Shown here: piece by piece, positions 55,106 through 64,000 of the stretch | How positions within the stretch are numbered: position 1 is the stretch's first letter | Layout: each line of letters begins with the position of its first letter | Origin: Hyperoodon ampullatus | Taxonomy: Eukaryota; Chordata; Mammalia; Artiodactyla; Ziphiidae | Assembly (NCBI GenBank): GCA_949752795.1 | Contig: OX457068.1 | Coordinates: 61,941,582 to 62,005,581, forward strand | Direction of reading: 5' to 3' | Length of the DNA: 64,000 nt | Notes under the pieces: generated by a model | Database searches by the model: none | What the model saw: only the letters and a program-made list of their open reading frames with translations | Told to the model about the DNA's origin: nothing | Position numbers and translations under genes: made by a program

Positions 55106-56539
55106 CCTCCTGGGAATGGGCCAAGTGACCAATAGCCAAGCCACCCAAGGCCATTTGGCCCCATGGAGACCCTCAGGATGTGCTCTCACCAACAACTCCC
55201 CACTCCCATCCAACACGTACATGCTTTTTGCCCATATTTGTTGGTTTTGTGCTGTTAATCTAAGGGTTTAATTTTGTTTGAGCTCTAAGAATTCTCGTTG
55301 CTAAATGTTTAGAAGAAGGAAAATTGAAAAAACACAGTCAACTGGCCCAGGTAGTACTTGGACCAATGAAAATCTCACAGCACAGCATGGTAGTCAACGT
55401 TCATACTGCTGATGTGGAGTTCACCACAAAATGTCAGGATACATTTAATGGCTCTGTGTAAGATGGGCCAGGGTAGAATAACATATTTTAAAAGGATTTT
55501 CCACTGAAGTAGTTGTTGTACACAGTATTTGCTTTAACTGGTATATACCATGCTTACATAGAGAATTCACTTATCTAAGTGTTGAAATAAGGCATCATTT
55601 GTGTGGCTATACACTTTATATCTGAACCTTTGAACATATGTACACACATTTATATGCAAATATGTTTGTATATGGTTTCTCTATCACAGTCTGAAATAAA
55701 GATATATAGATAATTAGAAAGTCCAATCTTTATTTAAATTGTTGGGATTAAACTAGTTTTTTTTAAGAGCACATTTGCTTTCTAATAATATGAATCAACT
55801 TATTTTCTTTGTTAAGGAAGTAGTGAATTCTTAGTAACTGAAGAAAGAATATGAAAGATTTTTCTTTATAAGTTCCCCCAGCATTCTTTCTACAAAATCA
55901 CTTGACGGCAAAGTTTCTCCTCTCTCAACGTTTCCTCTTATACCTGTGTGAGATGATATTGTTTACCAACAGTTTTATATGTTGATACATTTTAGGGCTA
56001 TAGTGTATGCATATGATCTCAACCTATATTTAAAATAACTTAAAGTGTCCAAGAACACCGAGTTCTAAACATGCCTTGTCCTCTTCTGCCAACCCATGCC
56101 TGAAATTTTGCTGCCAGTTGATTCACTCCCTTGATTGAAGCCTTATCCTCTGCAGCACAAATGTATACAATATATGCATTCTTGGGAGAGATGACACATC
56201 AGTTGCTTTAACAGGAAAGCATGTGCCAAATCATTCTTCTCTACAGAAATGTTTGTAAGGATAGATTGTCCCTGTGCATCATGGAAACCCAAGGTCTGGA
56301 ACAAGGAAGTTTTAAAGGTTTTAAAAGCTTGCTAGCCCAAGAGGGTAGGAGAGAGCTTGATGCTCTTAAAAGTAACAGAAGCCCTGGAAGTGGACCCTGT
56401 TAGTCCCCTCTGCGTCAGCCTCCTCCACGTTGTCTGAGGGAGCACTCAGATTTCTCTCTTCCCCAACCCTTCTTGCATGGTAGATACACAACCCTTGCTA
56501 TTTTTCTTCCAGTCGTCCTCATCAGAGCAGCAGCCAACA
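55106..56539. other. Unassigned AT-rich DNA
   Basis: About 1.4 kb with no gene and no repeat I can name; 55,480-55,780 is strongly AT-rich with several TATATA-like words. Confidence 0.45.
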
Positions 56540-56735
56540 TCACTGAGTTCTCACTATGAGCCACACACTTTACAAGCATTATGATCCTATTGAATCCTCC
56601 CTAGAGCTCTTTGTAGTATTACCAACATTGTTTTACAGAAAAACAAATAGAGACCCAAGTTCTCACTATTAGTAAGTGATGGAGTTGGTATCCAGACTCA
56701 GGTCTAAAAGGCTCCAGGCTCTCAGCCCCTCCTGA
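56540..56735 (-). repeat. MIR SINE, nearly full length
   Basis: TTCTCACTATGAGCCACACACTTTACAAGC, TTATGATCCTATTGAATCCTCC, TTTACAGAAAAACAAATAGAGACCC, GTGATGGAGTTGGTATCCAGACTCAGGTC follow antisense MIR. Confidence 0.7.
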
Positions 56736-57204
56736 TCCTGTTTCACAGATGGTCTTAATTCATTTAAGTTTGCCTACTTAGAGCAACTCAGGATATTATC
56801 ATTTGCCTTCTTAAAGAAACCAGGAACATTATGCGCATTAAATAATGTGCTGTGCTGTGATGCAATGATACTTTTGCTGGACTAAGTATTACATGGGGTC
56901 AATCAACTATGGATTGAAAATTCTTGTGCTCAACTCCTCTCATTCTGTTGTGAAGTCACTTTGCAGTATCATCTGTTTGCTACTCTGGGCATCTCTATTC
57001 CTCTTAATTAATTTCATATAATCTGTTAACATGCCAGAAATTGAAAAGTCATGCTCCTTAAAACTGTGTGCAAAAGTAAAGAGACACTGAATCAGGTCCT
57101 CAGGCTTCACTACAAATAAAATATATATAAGATTTGTAGCATCCTTTGTGACAGTGTTTTTGGTTATTCTAAATTTAAAATCACAGGCTGTCAAAGTCGA
57201 AATT
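56736..57204. other. Unassigned AT-rich DNA
   Basis: No feature recognised; the 147-codon frame 56,940-57,383 (-) enters this stretch from the inverted L1 segment and is only partly L1-derived. Confidence 0.4.
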
Positions 57205-57530
57205 ACTTTTAAGACATTGTCTATTTTTTTTATAAAGGCCATCCTAGCAGGTATAAAGTAATATCTCATCGTGGTTTTGATATGCATTCCATTACTAATT
57301 AGTGATACTGAGCATCTTTTCATACACTTGGTGGCCACTGTATATCCCTTTTGGAGAAATGTCTGTTCAAGTCCTTTATCCACTTTTTAACTGGGTTATT
57401 TGGTGTTCTTGTTCTCGAGTTATAGAAGTTCCTTATGTATTTAGGATGTTAACTCCTTATCAGATAGTTTGCAAATATTCTCTCCCATTTCATAGACTGC
57501 CTTTTCACTCTGTAGAGTGTTTCCTTTGCT
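57205..57530 (-). mobile_element. L1M, inverted 5' segment of twin-primed copy
   Basis: On the minus strand, from 57,530 downward: AGCAAAGGAAACACTCTACAG, GAGAGAATATTTGCAAACTATC, CCCAGTTAAAAAGTGG, CCATTTCTCC-type block, ATGGCCTTTATAAAA. This is the ORF2 region just upstream of the segment in the adjoining plus-strand piece. Opposite orientation to its neighbour with the junction at 57,530/57,531. Confidence 0.85.
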
Positions 57531-58160
57531 GAAATTGGAGCCCTCATGAACTGTCGGTGGGAAAGTAAAATGGTGCCGCCACATGGAAAGCAATATGGAG
57601 TTTTCTCAAAAAAATTAAAAAAAAACCACTTTACAATCCAGCAATCTCACTTCTGGATATTTATTCAAAAGAATTAAAATCAGGATCTCAAAGAGCATTA
57701 GTCACAACTGTCAAGGGATGGCAACAACCTAAGTGTCCATCAACAGATGGCTGGATAAAGAAAATGTGTTCTATGCATGCAATGGAATATTATTCAGCCT
57801 TAAAAAGGAAAGAAATTCTGACATGTACTGTAGTGTAGATGAACCTTGAGCACATTATGCTAAATGAAATAAAGCCAGTCACAGAAGGACAAAAACTGTA
57901 TGATTTCATTTATAGAATGTATCTAAAGTAGTCAAACTCTTAGAAGCAAAAAGTAGAATGGTGGTTGCCAGGGCCGTGTGGAGCGGGAAACAAAGGAGTT
58001 TCTCTTCAGTGGGCATAGAGTTTCAGTCACGCAAGATGAAAACTTCCGGAGATCCTTTTTACAAATGAGCATATCGTTAACAAGACTGTCATGGACACTT
58101 AAAACTTTGTTAAAATGTAGATTTCATGTTATATGTTTCTCACCACAATAAAAAAGAGAT
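57531..58160 (+). mobile_element. L1M 3' segment of twin-primed copy
   Basis: Starts GAAATTGGAGCCCTCATGAAC and runs through CAGCAATCTCACTTCTGG, AATGGAATATTATTCAGCC, GCAATGGAATATT, GTAGAATGGTGGTTGCCAGG to a 3' end CACCACAATAAAAAAG. It is the ORF2 C-terminal coding region plus 3' UTR of an old L1, continuing in L1 order from the inverted piece after a small gap (roughly 20-30 nt of L1 sequence lost). Confidence 0.9.
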
Positions 58161-58325
58161 GGAGGGAGAGAGATTATCTAATCCAGCTTCTTCTCTTACA
58201 GATGAAAAAGTTTAAGCTTGGAAAGAATAAGTAGCTGTCTCAAATCACAAAGCTAGCTAAGGAAAGCACTAGATTTGAACCCGGACCATCAGAGACCCAC
58301 CCATCTGTATGCCAGGACTGCCACC
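58160..58325 (-). repeat. MIR/MIR3-like fragment
   Basis: TTATCTAATCCAGCTTCTTCTCTTACAGATGAAAAAG, CTCAAATCACAAAGCTAGC and GAACCCGGACCATCAG match the antisense SINE order. Confidence 0.65.
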
Positions 58326-58389
58326 TCCCTTCATCCTCTTCCCCATGCAAGGCCCCTAAGGAGAAACCCAAGAGCTTAGACTCCAGATC

Positions 58390-59430
58390 ATTAGATCTGG
58401 AGTTGGAAAGGGCATGTAGCCACAGTCATTAAATCTAGCCCACTGCCTGACAGAACAATGTCACCTAAAACATCTCTGATGGCTAGTCCACCAACTTCTG
58501 CACGAATAGAAAGATAAGCTGCTCGACATTGGAAAGGCATGAATTGCACTGTTGAAGAATGATAATTTTTAGGAAATTATTTCTTACATGAAACTGCAAT
58601 CTGATCCTACATCTTCCATTAATTTGTTCTGGTCTTACTTTATGAATTAGCAAGAAGGAAATTATTCTTTTCTTTCCCCCACATGTTAGCCTCTCAAATA
58701 TTTGGAGACAACTGTTCTGTGTTCCTATAAGTCTTCTCCCCAAGTTGGGTTGGGTCCCTCAACCAACAGGTCATGTGTGATATGGTTTCCAGACCTCCTC
58801 TCATCCTAACCATTCTGGTCACCCTCTTCCACGTAAATGCTAGTTTGTTCAGACCCTTCTTCAGATGATACTTCCAGCACTGAACACATTGTTTTAGATG
58901 TGATCAAACCAATACAATAGTCTCCATCTTTGTCTGGATACTGCTCTACTAATTGTAGTGCCTAAGGGAACATTAGATGTTTGGCAAGATCATCTCACAA
59001 CTGGAGCATGAAGCATTTCTGGCCAAATAAATCATTCTTAATCTTTTTTTCATTTAACTTCTGGCAACTCAGTTCATCTACATTCCAGCTGTGCATTTTT
59101 TTAACCTTAGTTCAGATCTTTATATTTATCCTTATTAAAATGTGTGTTATTTGTTCTACATTTATTTCATATACAGAGAACTTTTTGTCATCCAGTGACT
59201 GGCCTTCCCAGATCCATGTGGTTTTATAATCCTTCCTTTTGTGACTTCATACAAGCCATTGATAAATAAAACTTCTAACCATGTCAAGGGCAGAGTCCTA
59301 TGGAAATCTACTAGATAATTTTTTCTGTCTTTATGTTAGTCCATTAACCAATACCCTTGAGGTCAGTTAGTTACTCAGATACATAGTCATCTAACTATAC
59401 TATCATCAATGTTACTCCCCCAATTTGTTC
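58390..59430 (-). mobile_element. CR1/L3-type LINE remnant, about 1 kb (copy 2)
   Basis: Plus strand is antisense CR1/L3 over a long colinear stretch: TCTAGCCCACTGCC, GATGGCTAGTCCACC, GGAAATTATTTCTTACATG, CTCTCAAATATTTGGAGACAACTG, ATATGGTTTCCAGACC, ACTTCCAGCACTGAACACATTG, TAGATGTGATCAAACC, ACATTTATTTC, CAAGCCATTGATAAATAAAAC, CTAACTATACTATCATC. The element runs on the minus strand, from part of the RT region through the ORF2 C-terminus. Unusually long for so old a family. Confidence 0.8.
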
Positions 59431-59529
59431 ACACACACTCACAAAATGTCAAAATTCCTTCTGTTTTCTTATACTTTCTATTATTTTGAATTCTATGTTT
59501 CTTTATTTACCCATTTAGCTAGTTATTTG

Positions 59530-59805
59530 TAGGGGCAGTGGATGGTGAAGGTTTATAGGTCTGGAGTTAACCTGCTTAACTCTTGTCTCCATCACTTACT
59601 AACTGTGGGACCTTCAGCAAATTAATGAATTCCTCTAAGCAACAGTTTCCACATCTGTAAATAGAGGTAACAATGGGACTCATCTCTTCAAAGCGATATT
59701 TAGAGAATTGAATACCTTAATCTATGTAAAAAACACTTGGTTCAGTGCCTGGTCCATGGTAGGCTCTCAAGAATTAGCAATAATAATGATTATGATGACA
59801 ACGAT
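59530..59805 (+). repeat. MIR SINE, essentially full length
   Basis: GGCAGTGGATGGTGAAGG head, then CTTACTAACTGTGGGACCTTCAGCAAATTA, CAACAGTTTCCACATCTGTAAATAG, GTGCCTGGTCCATGGTAGGCTCTC and an AATAATAATG tail. Confidence 0.9.
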
Positions 59806-59864
59806 ACAAATAAATCACCTAACTGCCAGTTTATATTACTTTTGACATTAATATTAGCAGGGTG

Positions 59865-60115
59865 TTTAGGAAGTAACATTTACTGAGGGCCTACATACAA
59901 TGCCAGGAGCTTACATATATAATCTTAGTTAATTTTCATATGGAAGAAGAAGTAAATATTCCATGCATAGAATTTGTTTTATTTACAGGAAAACTGAGGT
60001 TCATAGAGATTAAATAAACAGGACAAGGCCCATGTATATTTAAGGTAACAGACCAGGATTCTAAAGGAATTCTTTCTGAGTCCAAAGCCCTTGTCCTCTC
60101 CACCATCCTCTCTCC
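59865..60115 (-). repeat. MIR SINE, nearly full length
   Basis: ACATTTACTGAGGGCCTACATACAATGCCAGGAGC, ATAATCTTAGTTAATTTTC, TTTACAGGAAAACTGAGG, CAGACCAGGATTCTAAAGG and GAGTCCAAAGCCCTTGTCC follow antisense MIR. Lies convergently 60 bp from the plus-strand MIR. Confidence 0.85.
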
Positions 60116-60233
60116 TTCCTGCTTCTCTGCATTGAGTGTGTGGCTGAGAACAGGCTGGATGTTAATTTCTGACCTAAATCAGATGATGAAGGCCAAGGTT
60201 TCTGAGGGTTTTAAATAAGATGGCTGTACCATT

Positions 60234-60246
60234 TCTGGGCTGTCTT
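60234..60246. repeat. Target-site duplication of CHR SINE 3 (left)
   Basis: TCTGGGCTGTCTT recurs at 60,456-60,468. Confidence 0.95.
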
Positions 60247-60455
60247 TTTTTTTTTTTTTTTTTGCGGTACGCGGGCCTCTCACTGTTGTGGCCTCTCCCG
60301 TTGCGGAGCACAGGCTCCAGACGCTCAGGCTCAGCGGCCATGGCTCACGGGCCCAGCCACTCCACGGCATGTGGGATCTTCCCGGACTGGGGCACGAACC
60401 CGTGTCCCCTGCATTGGCAGGCGGACTCTCAACCACTGCGCCACCAGGGAAGCCC
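60247..60455 (-). mobile_element. CHR-type tRNA-derived SINE (copy 3)
   Basis: Same family and architecture as the other two: on the minus strand the head is GGGCTTCCCTGGTGGCGCAG, with B box GGGTTCGTGCC, GC-rich body ending GCGTACCGC, and a poly(A) tail seen as a T run after 60,246. Some CpGs are lost relative to copy 1 (for example GACTGGGGC for GACCGGGGC on the plus strand). Frames of 60-91 codons over it are artefacts. Confidence 0.97.
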
Positions 60456-60468
60456 TCTGGGCTGTCTT
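60456..60468. repeat. Target-site duplication of CHR SINE 3 (right)
   Basis: Second copy of TCTGGGCTGTCTT, adjoining the SINE head. Confidence 0.95.
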
Positions 60469-60539
60469 GAACATCACAGCATATTTTTACCCTGAAGCAG
60501 CAGGGAATGGATGAGCAGACATTCAGTATAAAACAATAG

Positions 60540-61045
60540 TATACTCAAAATAATTGAAAACAGGGACTCAAACAGATATTTGGATCCCAGTGTTCATAGC
60601 AGCATTATTCACGATAGCCAAAAGGTAGAAACAACACACATGTTTATTGACGGATGAATGGATAAACATGCAATAGAATATTATTCGGTCTTAAAAAGAA
60701 GTGAAGTTCTAACACATGCAACAACATGGCTGAACCCTGAAGACATTATACTGTGTGAAATAAACCAATCACAAAAGGACAAAATATTGCATAATTAGAC
60801 TTATATGAGGTACCTAGAGTATGCAAATTCACAAAGACAATAGCAGAATGGTGGTTTCCAGGGGCTGGGGGAGCATGGGGTGGGCAGTTATTGTTAAATG
60901 AGTACAAAGTTTCAGTTGTGAATGATGAAAAATTCCCAGAGATGGACAGATGTAGAACAATGTAAGTGCTTAATGCCCCTGAACTGTACATTTTTAAATG
61001 GTTAAATTTTGTGTCATGTATATTTTACCATAATAAAAAATATAT
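60540..61045 (+). mobile_element. L1M 3' fragment
   Basis: Sense L1: GAAAACAGGGACTCAAACAG, CATAGCAGCATTATTCACG, AATAGAATATTATTCGGTC, CAATCACAAAAGGACAAAATATTGC, GGTGGTTTCCAGGGGCTGGG, CTGAACTGTACATTTTTAAATGG, then ACCATAATAAAAAATA as the 3' end. Covers the same ORF2-end/3' UTR region as the 57.5-58.2 kb copy, in the same orientation. Confidence 0.9.
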
Positions 61046-61064
61046 TTAGACAGCCAAACAAATA

Positions 61065-61245
61065 GTGTAATGACCCTTATTAGATGCTAAGTCCCATCTC
61101 ATTTAATCCTCACAGCAATCTCAAGAAGTAGGTCTTATTACTGCTCTCACTTTTGAGATAAGGACATTGAGGCAGAAAGAGGTTAAGAAACAGACTCATA
61201 TTCACATAGCCAGTGAGGACTGGAGTCAGGATTTGAGCCCAGGCA
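61065..61245 (-). repeat. MIR SINE fragment
   Basis: CTCATTTAATCCTCACAGCAATCTCAAGAAGTAGG, GACATTGAGGCAGAAAGAGGTTAAG, ATAGCCAGTGAGGACTGGAGTCAGGATTTGAGCCCAGGCAG: an excellent antisense MIR match. Confidence 0.9.
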
Positions 61246-62004
61246 GTCTCGGCATCCCTGGGCAGGGGCTGAGGTGCCCCAGGAGGCAGGTGTGTGCTCC
61301 TGAGCCCACCAAGCCCTTGAAGCCACCACACTTCTCTGAGAGGCATGGCTTGGAATTTCTCTCCAGTTCTGAACGGCTTCCCAGAGCCTCATGAATATCC
61401 TGGATGTGGGAGGCCCAGCTGGGGTCCATCGTCAAGAAGGCCGTGTGGGTGAAATGCCACTTCCTTGGCTTCTGCTGGTTTTGGCACAGAAGAACTTGGG
61501 AGGTTTCCTGGCAGTGGCTGATTTTTGTTTTTAGTTTTCCTTTCATTATTCTGTTTGATGGAGTTGTAGGGGAGGGAAGGAAGAATATATATTATGATGG
61601 GACTTTCCCCCCATTGGCGTCTATTTTATTTTCTATTTTTTCTGAGCTTTCTTCTATTTGCTGCCACCTACACACTCCCAACCACACAGGAAGACAACTG
61701 GTGAGATTGTGTTTAGAGTTAAAAGAGTTCTGATTATGCTGCTCCTCCTGCAGAGGAATTTGCAAATGAGAGTTGATGGCAAGTGACAAAGCCACCCCAC
61801 CAACACCCTCTTCCTTCCTTTCTTCCTCCTCATCCTCATCAGAGTTGGCTGTTCCCCCAACAGTCCTGTAGACCTGACGCAATTGACTCTCTTGTCACTA
61901 TTCATGGCCGTATCACAGTCAGTTGCAATTTGTGTTGCAAGGAGCTTGTCACTGGCAATGGTTGAAGTATGGAGGTTTTGAGTAAATTTTTTTAAAGCAT
62001 AATA
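61246..62004. other. Unassigned DNA
   Basis: No gene or repeat recognised. Frames of 96-109 codons overlap on opposite strands and have no known domain. Confidence 0.4.
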
Positions 62005-63010
62005 TTATTTGCAACAAGTTCAAACTTACAAAAAAATTTGCAAGAGATTACAAGGAGATTTCAAATAGTGTTTTTTTTTAATCCAGAGAACCCCCAGTCA
62101 ATTACACCAAAGTCTCCAGTGATGTCCTTTATAGCAAAAGGGACCCATCCAGGATGTTGGGTTATGCCCAGTTGTCACGTCTCTATTTTCCCTCAATCTG
62201 AACAGTCCATTGGGCTTTCCTTGAGTCTCATGTTCTTGACCTTTTTAAAGATTACAAGGCAGTCATTTTGTAGAATGTCTCTTAACTGTCATTGATTTGA
62301 TCCTTCCTCATGATTAGACCTAAGTTATCCATTTGGGGCAGGAAATCCCAGAATTAAGGCTTTGTTCTTCTCATTGGCATCCTCTCAGGTGGCGTGCAAT
62401 GTCAGTTTGTCCCATTCATATTGATACTATGATCACTTGATTAAGATGATGCCTTCCAGTTTTCTCCATTATAAAGTTACATTTTTCCTTTTGTACTTAT
62501 TAAGTATTTTGTGTGGAGATGCTTTAAGGCAATGTAAAGATCTCTTTCATTATCCTACTTTCACCCACTAGTTTTAGTATCCATTGCTGTTTCTTGCCTA
62601 AGTTAATCCTTTGATGATCCCCAAATGGCAATTTCTTAATTCTATGACTCTTACATTTATTAGTTGGCATTCTCCTGTAAGAATTTTGTTTTCTCCCCAT
62701 GTTTTTATTCATTTGTTTATTTATATCAATGTTGACTCATGGATTTCTATTTTATTCAATGGGTCATAATCCATTCCTATCTTTATTTATTTTGTCCTAG
62801 ATTCGGCCAGCAGGAGCCCCTTCAATCCAGTCCCTGTGTCCTTTTCACCTGGCATCTCACTTTTTGAGCAGTTGATTTGAATTGTACTTTCCCTGCCCCA
62901 GCCCTGGAGTCAGCCATTTCTCCAAGGATGCTTAGTTCTTCTTCATGGAGCATGGCCTTTAGAAGCTGTGATCTGGATGCTAAGTGTGCTCAGACCTACT
63001 AAGGTGTTGC
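62005..63010 (-). mobile_element. L1M-class LINE-1 3' fragment, about 1 kb
   Basis: Plus strand: TTCAAACTTACAAAAAAATTTGC, GATGTCCTTTATAGC, GTTGTCACGTCTCTATTTTCCC, CAGTCATTTTGTAGAATGTC, CCTCATGATTAGACC, GTCAGTTTGTCCCATTC, CACTTGATTAAGATG, TATCAATGTTGACTCATGG, CCTGCCCCAGCCCTGGAGTCAGCC. This is a well-known old L1 3' region in what I believe to be antisense; strand is less certain than family. Confidence 0.7.
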
Positions 63011-63044
63011 TGCTCTGTAGACCTTTCTGTGGACAGAGCTCACT

Positions 63045-63284
63045 CCTCACCTCCTCAGCTCTCTTCTGAAATATCATCTTTATGGGCATCCCTGTCTCCC
63101 CTATTTAAAATCACAACTCCGACACCATCCCCAGCCATAGTCCATTCCTCTCTGTCACTTTAATTTTTCCCTCTCACTTATTATCATATAACACTATAAG
63201 TATTTTATATATTTGATGTATTATGCTCTTTCCCTCCCCCCTTCCCCTCTTCCCCAGAATAAAATAAAACATTGTCTTCATGAG
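63045..63284 (+). repeat. L2 LINE 3' fragment (sense)
   Basis: GAAATATCATCTTTATGGGC, CCCTATTTAAAATCACAACTCC, CCATTCCTCTCTGTCACTTTAATTTTTCC, ATCATATAACACTATAAG and GTCTTCATGAGGGTAAG match the sense L2 tail ('aaatgtcacctcctc', 'ccctatctaaaat', 'tctctatcccct'). Confidence 0.6.
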
Positions 63285-63905
63285 GGTAAGTGTTATGCTA
63301 GGTGACCAAGGCAGATGAAAATCCTTGTCCTCACTGATGAATGTGAAAGATGTATAGGAATTACCCAGGAAATGATGTTGAGGCAGAGTGTGTAAAATGG
63401 TCCTAAGCTTAGGAAAGACACAGCCATGCAGGAAATGTCAATTTGGTGGCTGAATAGGGGAGGGACGGATAAGTGAGGGCAGAGCAGCCAGCTGAGCCCA
63501 CAACAGCCAGGGCTGTGCAGTTCAGCAGAAGGATTTGGTGCATATCCTTATAAGGGCAACAGGAAGCCTTTACAGAGTTTTAAATACAGGAGTGACCTAA
63601 CCTAGCTTATATTTTTCAAAGATCCCACTGGTTACTTAATGGAGGAATAATTGTATGGGGGCAAGATATTTAACAGAAATATTTACATGAGGTTGTCACA
63701 GTGGCCCAAGAGAGAGATTATGGCCTAGGGTGGTAGCAGTAGAGTAATAGTAGAAGATTTAGAGAATATTTTGGAGGCAGACTCCCTAAGACCAGTGGTG
63801 ATGGATTAGTTATGATGGATAAAGAAGAGGAAATGTGTCAGTAATGATCCCCAGGTTACAGTTTCAAGGATAGGGAGTTGCATCTGTACCTGTCTGGCTT
63901 TAAAC
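63285..63905 (-). repeat. L2 LINE fragment (antisense), about 0.6 kb
   Basis: Antisense L2 in order: ATCCTTGTCCTCACTGATG, GCAACAGGAAGCCTTTACAGAGTTTTAAATACAGGAGTGACC, GATCCCACTGGTTACTTAATGG, CAGTGGCCCAAGAGAGAGATTATGG, CTAGGGTGGTAGCAGTAG, GTGATGGATTAGTTATG, TAATGATCCCCAGG. Long and easily aligned. Confidence 0.8.
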
Positions 63906-64000
63906 CTGTCTTTGTAACTGCCTTGAGGCCCCCTGATGGCCAGAGACAGAGACTAAGGCTTTGCAGGTGAATATTTGGATCAAGTCTTGCTTTATAAAAT

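Noticed and set aside
60179..60495. Open frames around CHR SINE copy 3
   Set aside because: Same reason; peptide repeats match the other SINE copies.
1..64000. CRISPR arrays, operons, insertion sequences, phage or plasmid functions
   Set aside because: No regularly spaced repeats, ribosome-binding sites or dense gene packing; repeat content is plainly mammalian.

Overview
The window is mammalian genomic DNA, most probably from a cetacean. The evidence is the repeat content. Three young tRNA-derived SINEs of the CHR type (known from whales, hippopotamus and relatives) each sit between target-site duplications. A 6.6 kb LINE-1 matches the laurasiatherian/cetacean L1 layout. The background is a dense layer of old MIR, L2, L1M and CR1/L3 fragments shared by all placental mammals. 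Nothing prokaryotic, plasmid-like or phage-like is present. I recognise no host protein-coding exon; nearly all open frames of 60-170 codons are chance frames or translations of repeats. Short exons cannot be excluded by eye, so the region is best read as intergenic or deep intronic.

Layout. 1-10.5 kb: old repeats (L2, L1M, MIR, a MITE-like element, an LTR-like fragment) separated by unassigned unique DNA. 10,595-17,209: a full-length L1 on the minus strand between 16-bp duplications (10,579-10,594 and 17,210-17,225). It has a 1.48 kb GC-rich 5' UTR, an ORF1 broken by one nonsense codon, an ORF2 whose endonuclease part is fully open but whose reverse-transcriptase and C-terminal parts carry four stops and two 1-bp deletions, a 3' UTR with a G-quadruplex motif, a poly(A) signal and an A-rich tail. 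17.2-36 kb: mostly unique sequence with a few L2/MIR copies, a small CpG-rich patch near 26.1 kb, and microsatellites. 36-53 kb: CHR SINE, MER5-like and other hAT-type DNA transposon relics, a truncated 5S rRNA pseudogene inside an old L2, a 1.4 kb L2 whose reverse-transcriptase region still has a long open frame, and a CR1/L3 fragment. 53-64 kb: two more CHR SINEs, an old L1 with a 5' inversion typical of twin priming, a 1 kb CR1/L3 remnant, two more L1M pieces and a tail-to-tail pair of L2 copies.

How it works together: only the L1 encodes (or once encoded) a machinery. ORF1p coats the RNA, the ORF2p endonuclease nicks the target and the reverse transcriptase copies the RNA in; the CHR SINEs and the 5S pseudogene are typical products of such machinery acting in trans. 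This copy cannot make full proteins. I found no new multi-gene system. The items most worth a second look are the L1 with its intact endonuclease frame, the twin-primed L1, the 5S pseudogene, the two CR1/L3 remnants, the L2 open frame, the CpG patch and several repeat-free stretches that could be conserved regulatory DNA.
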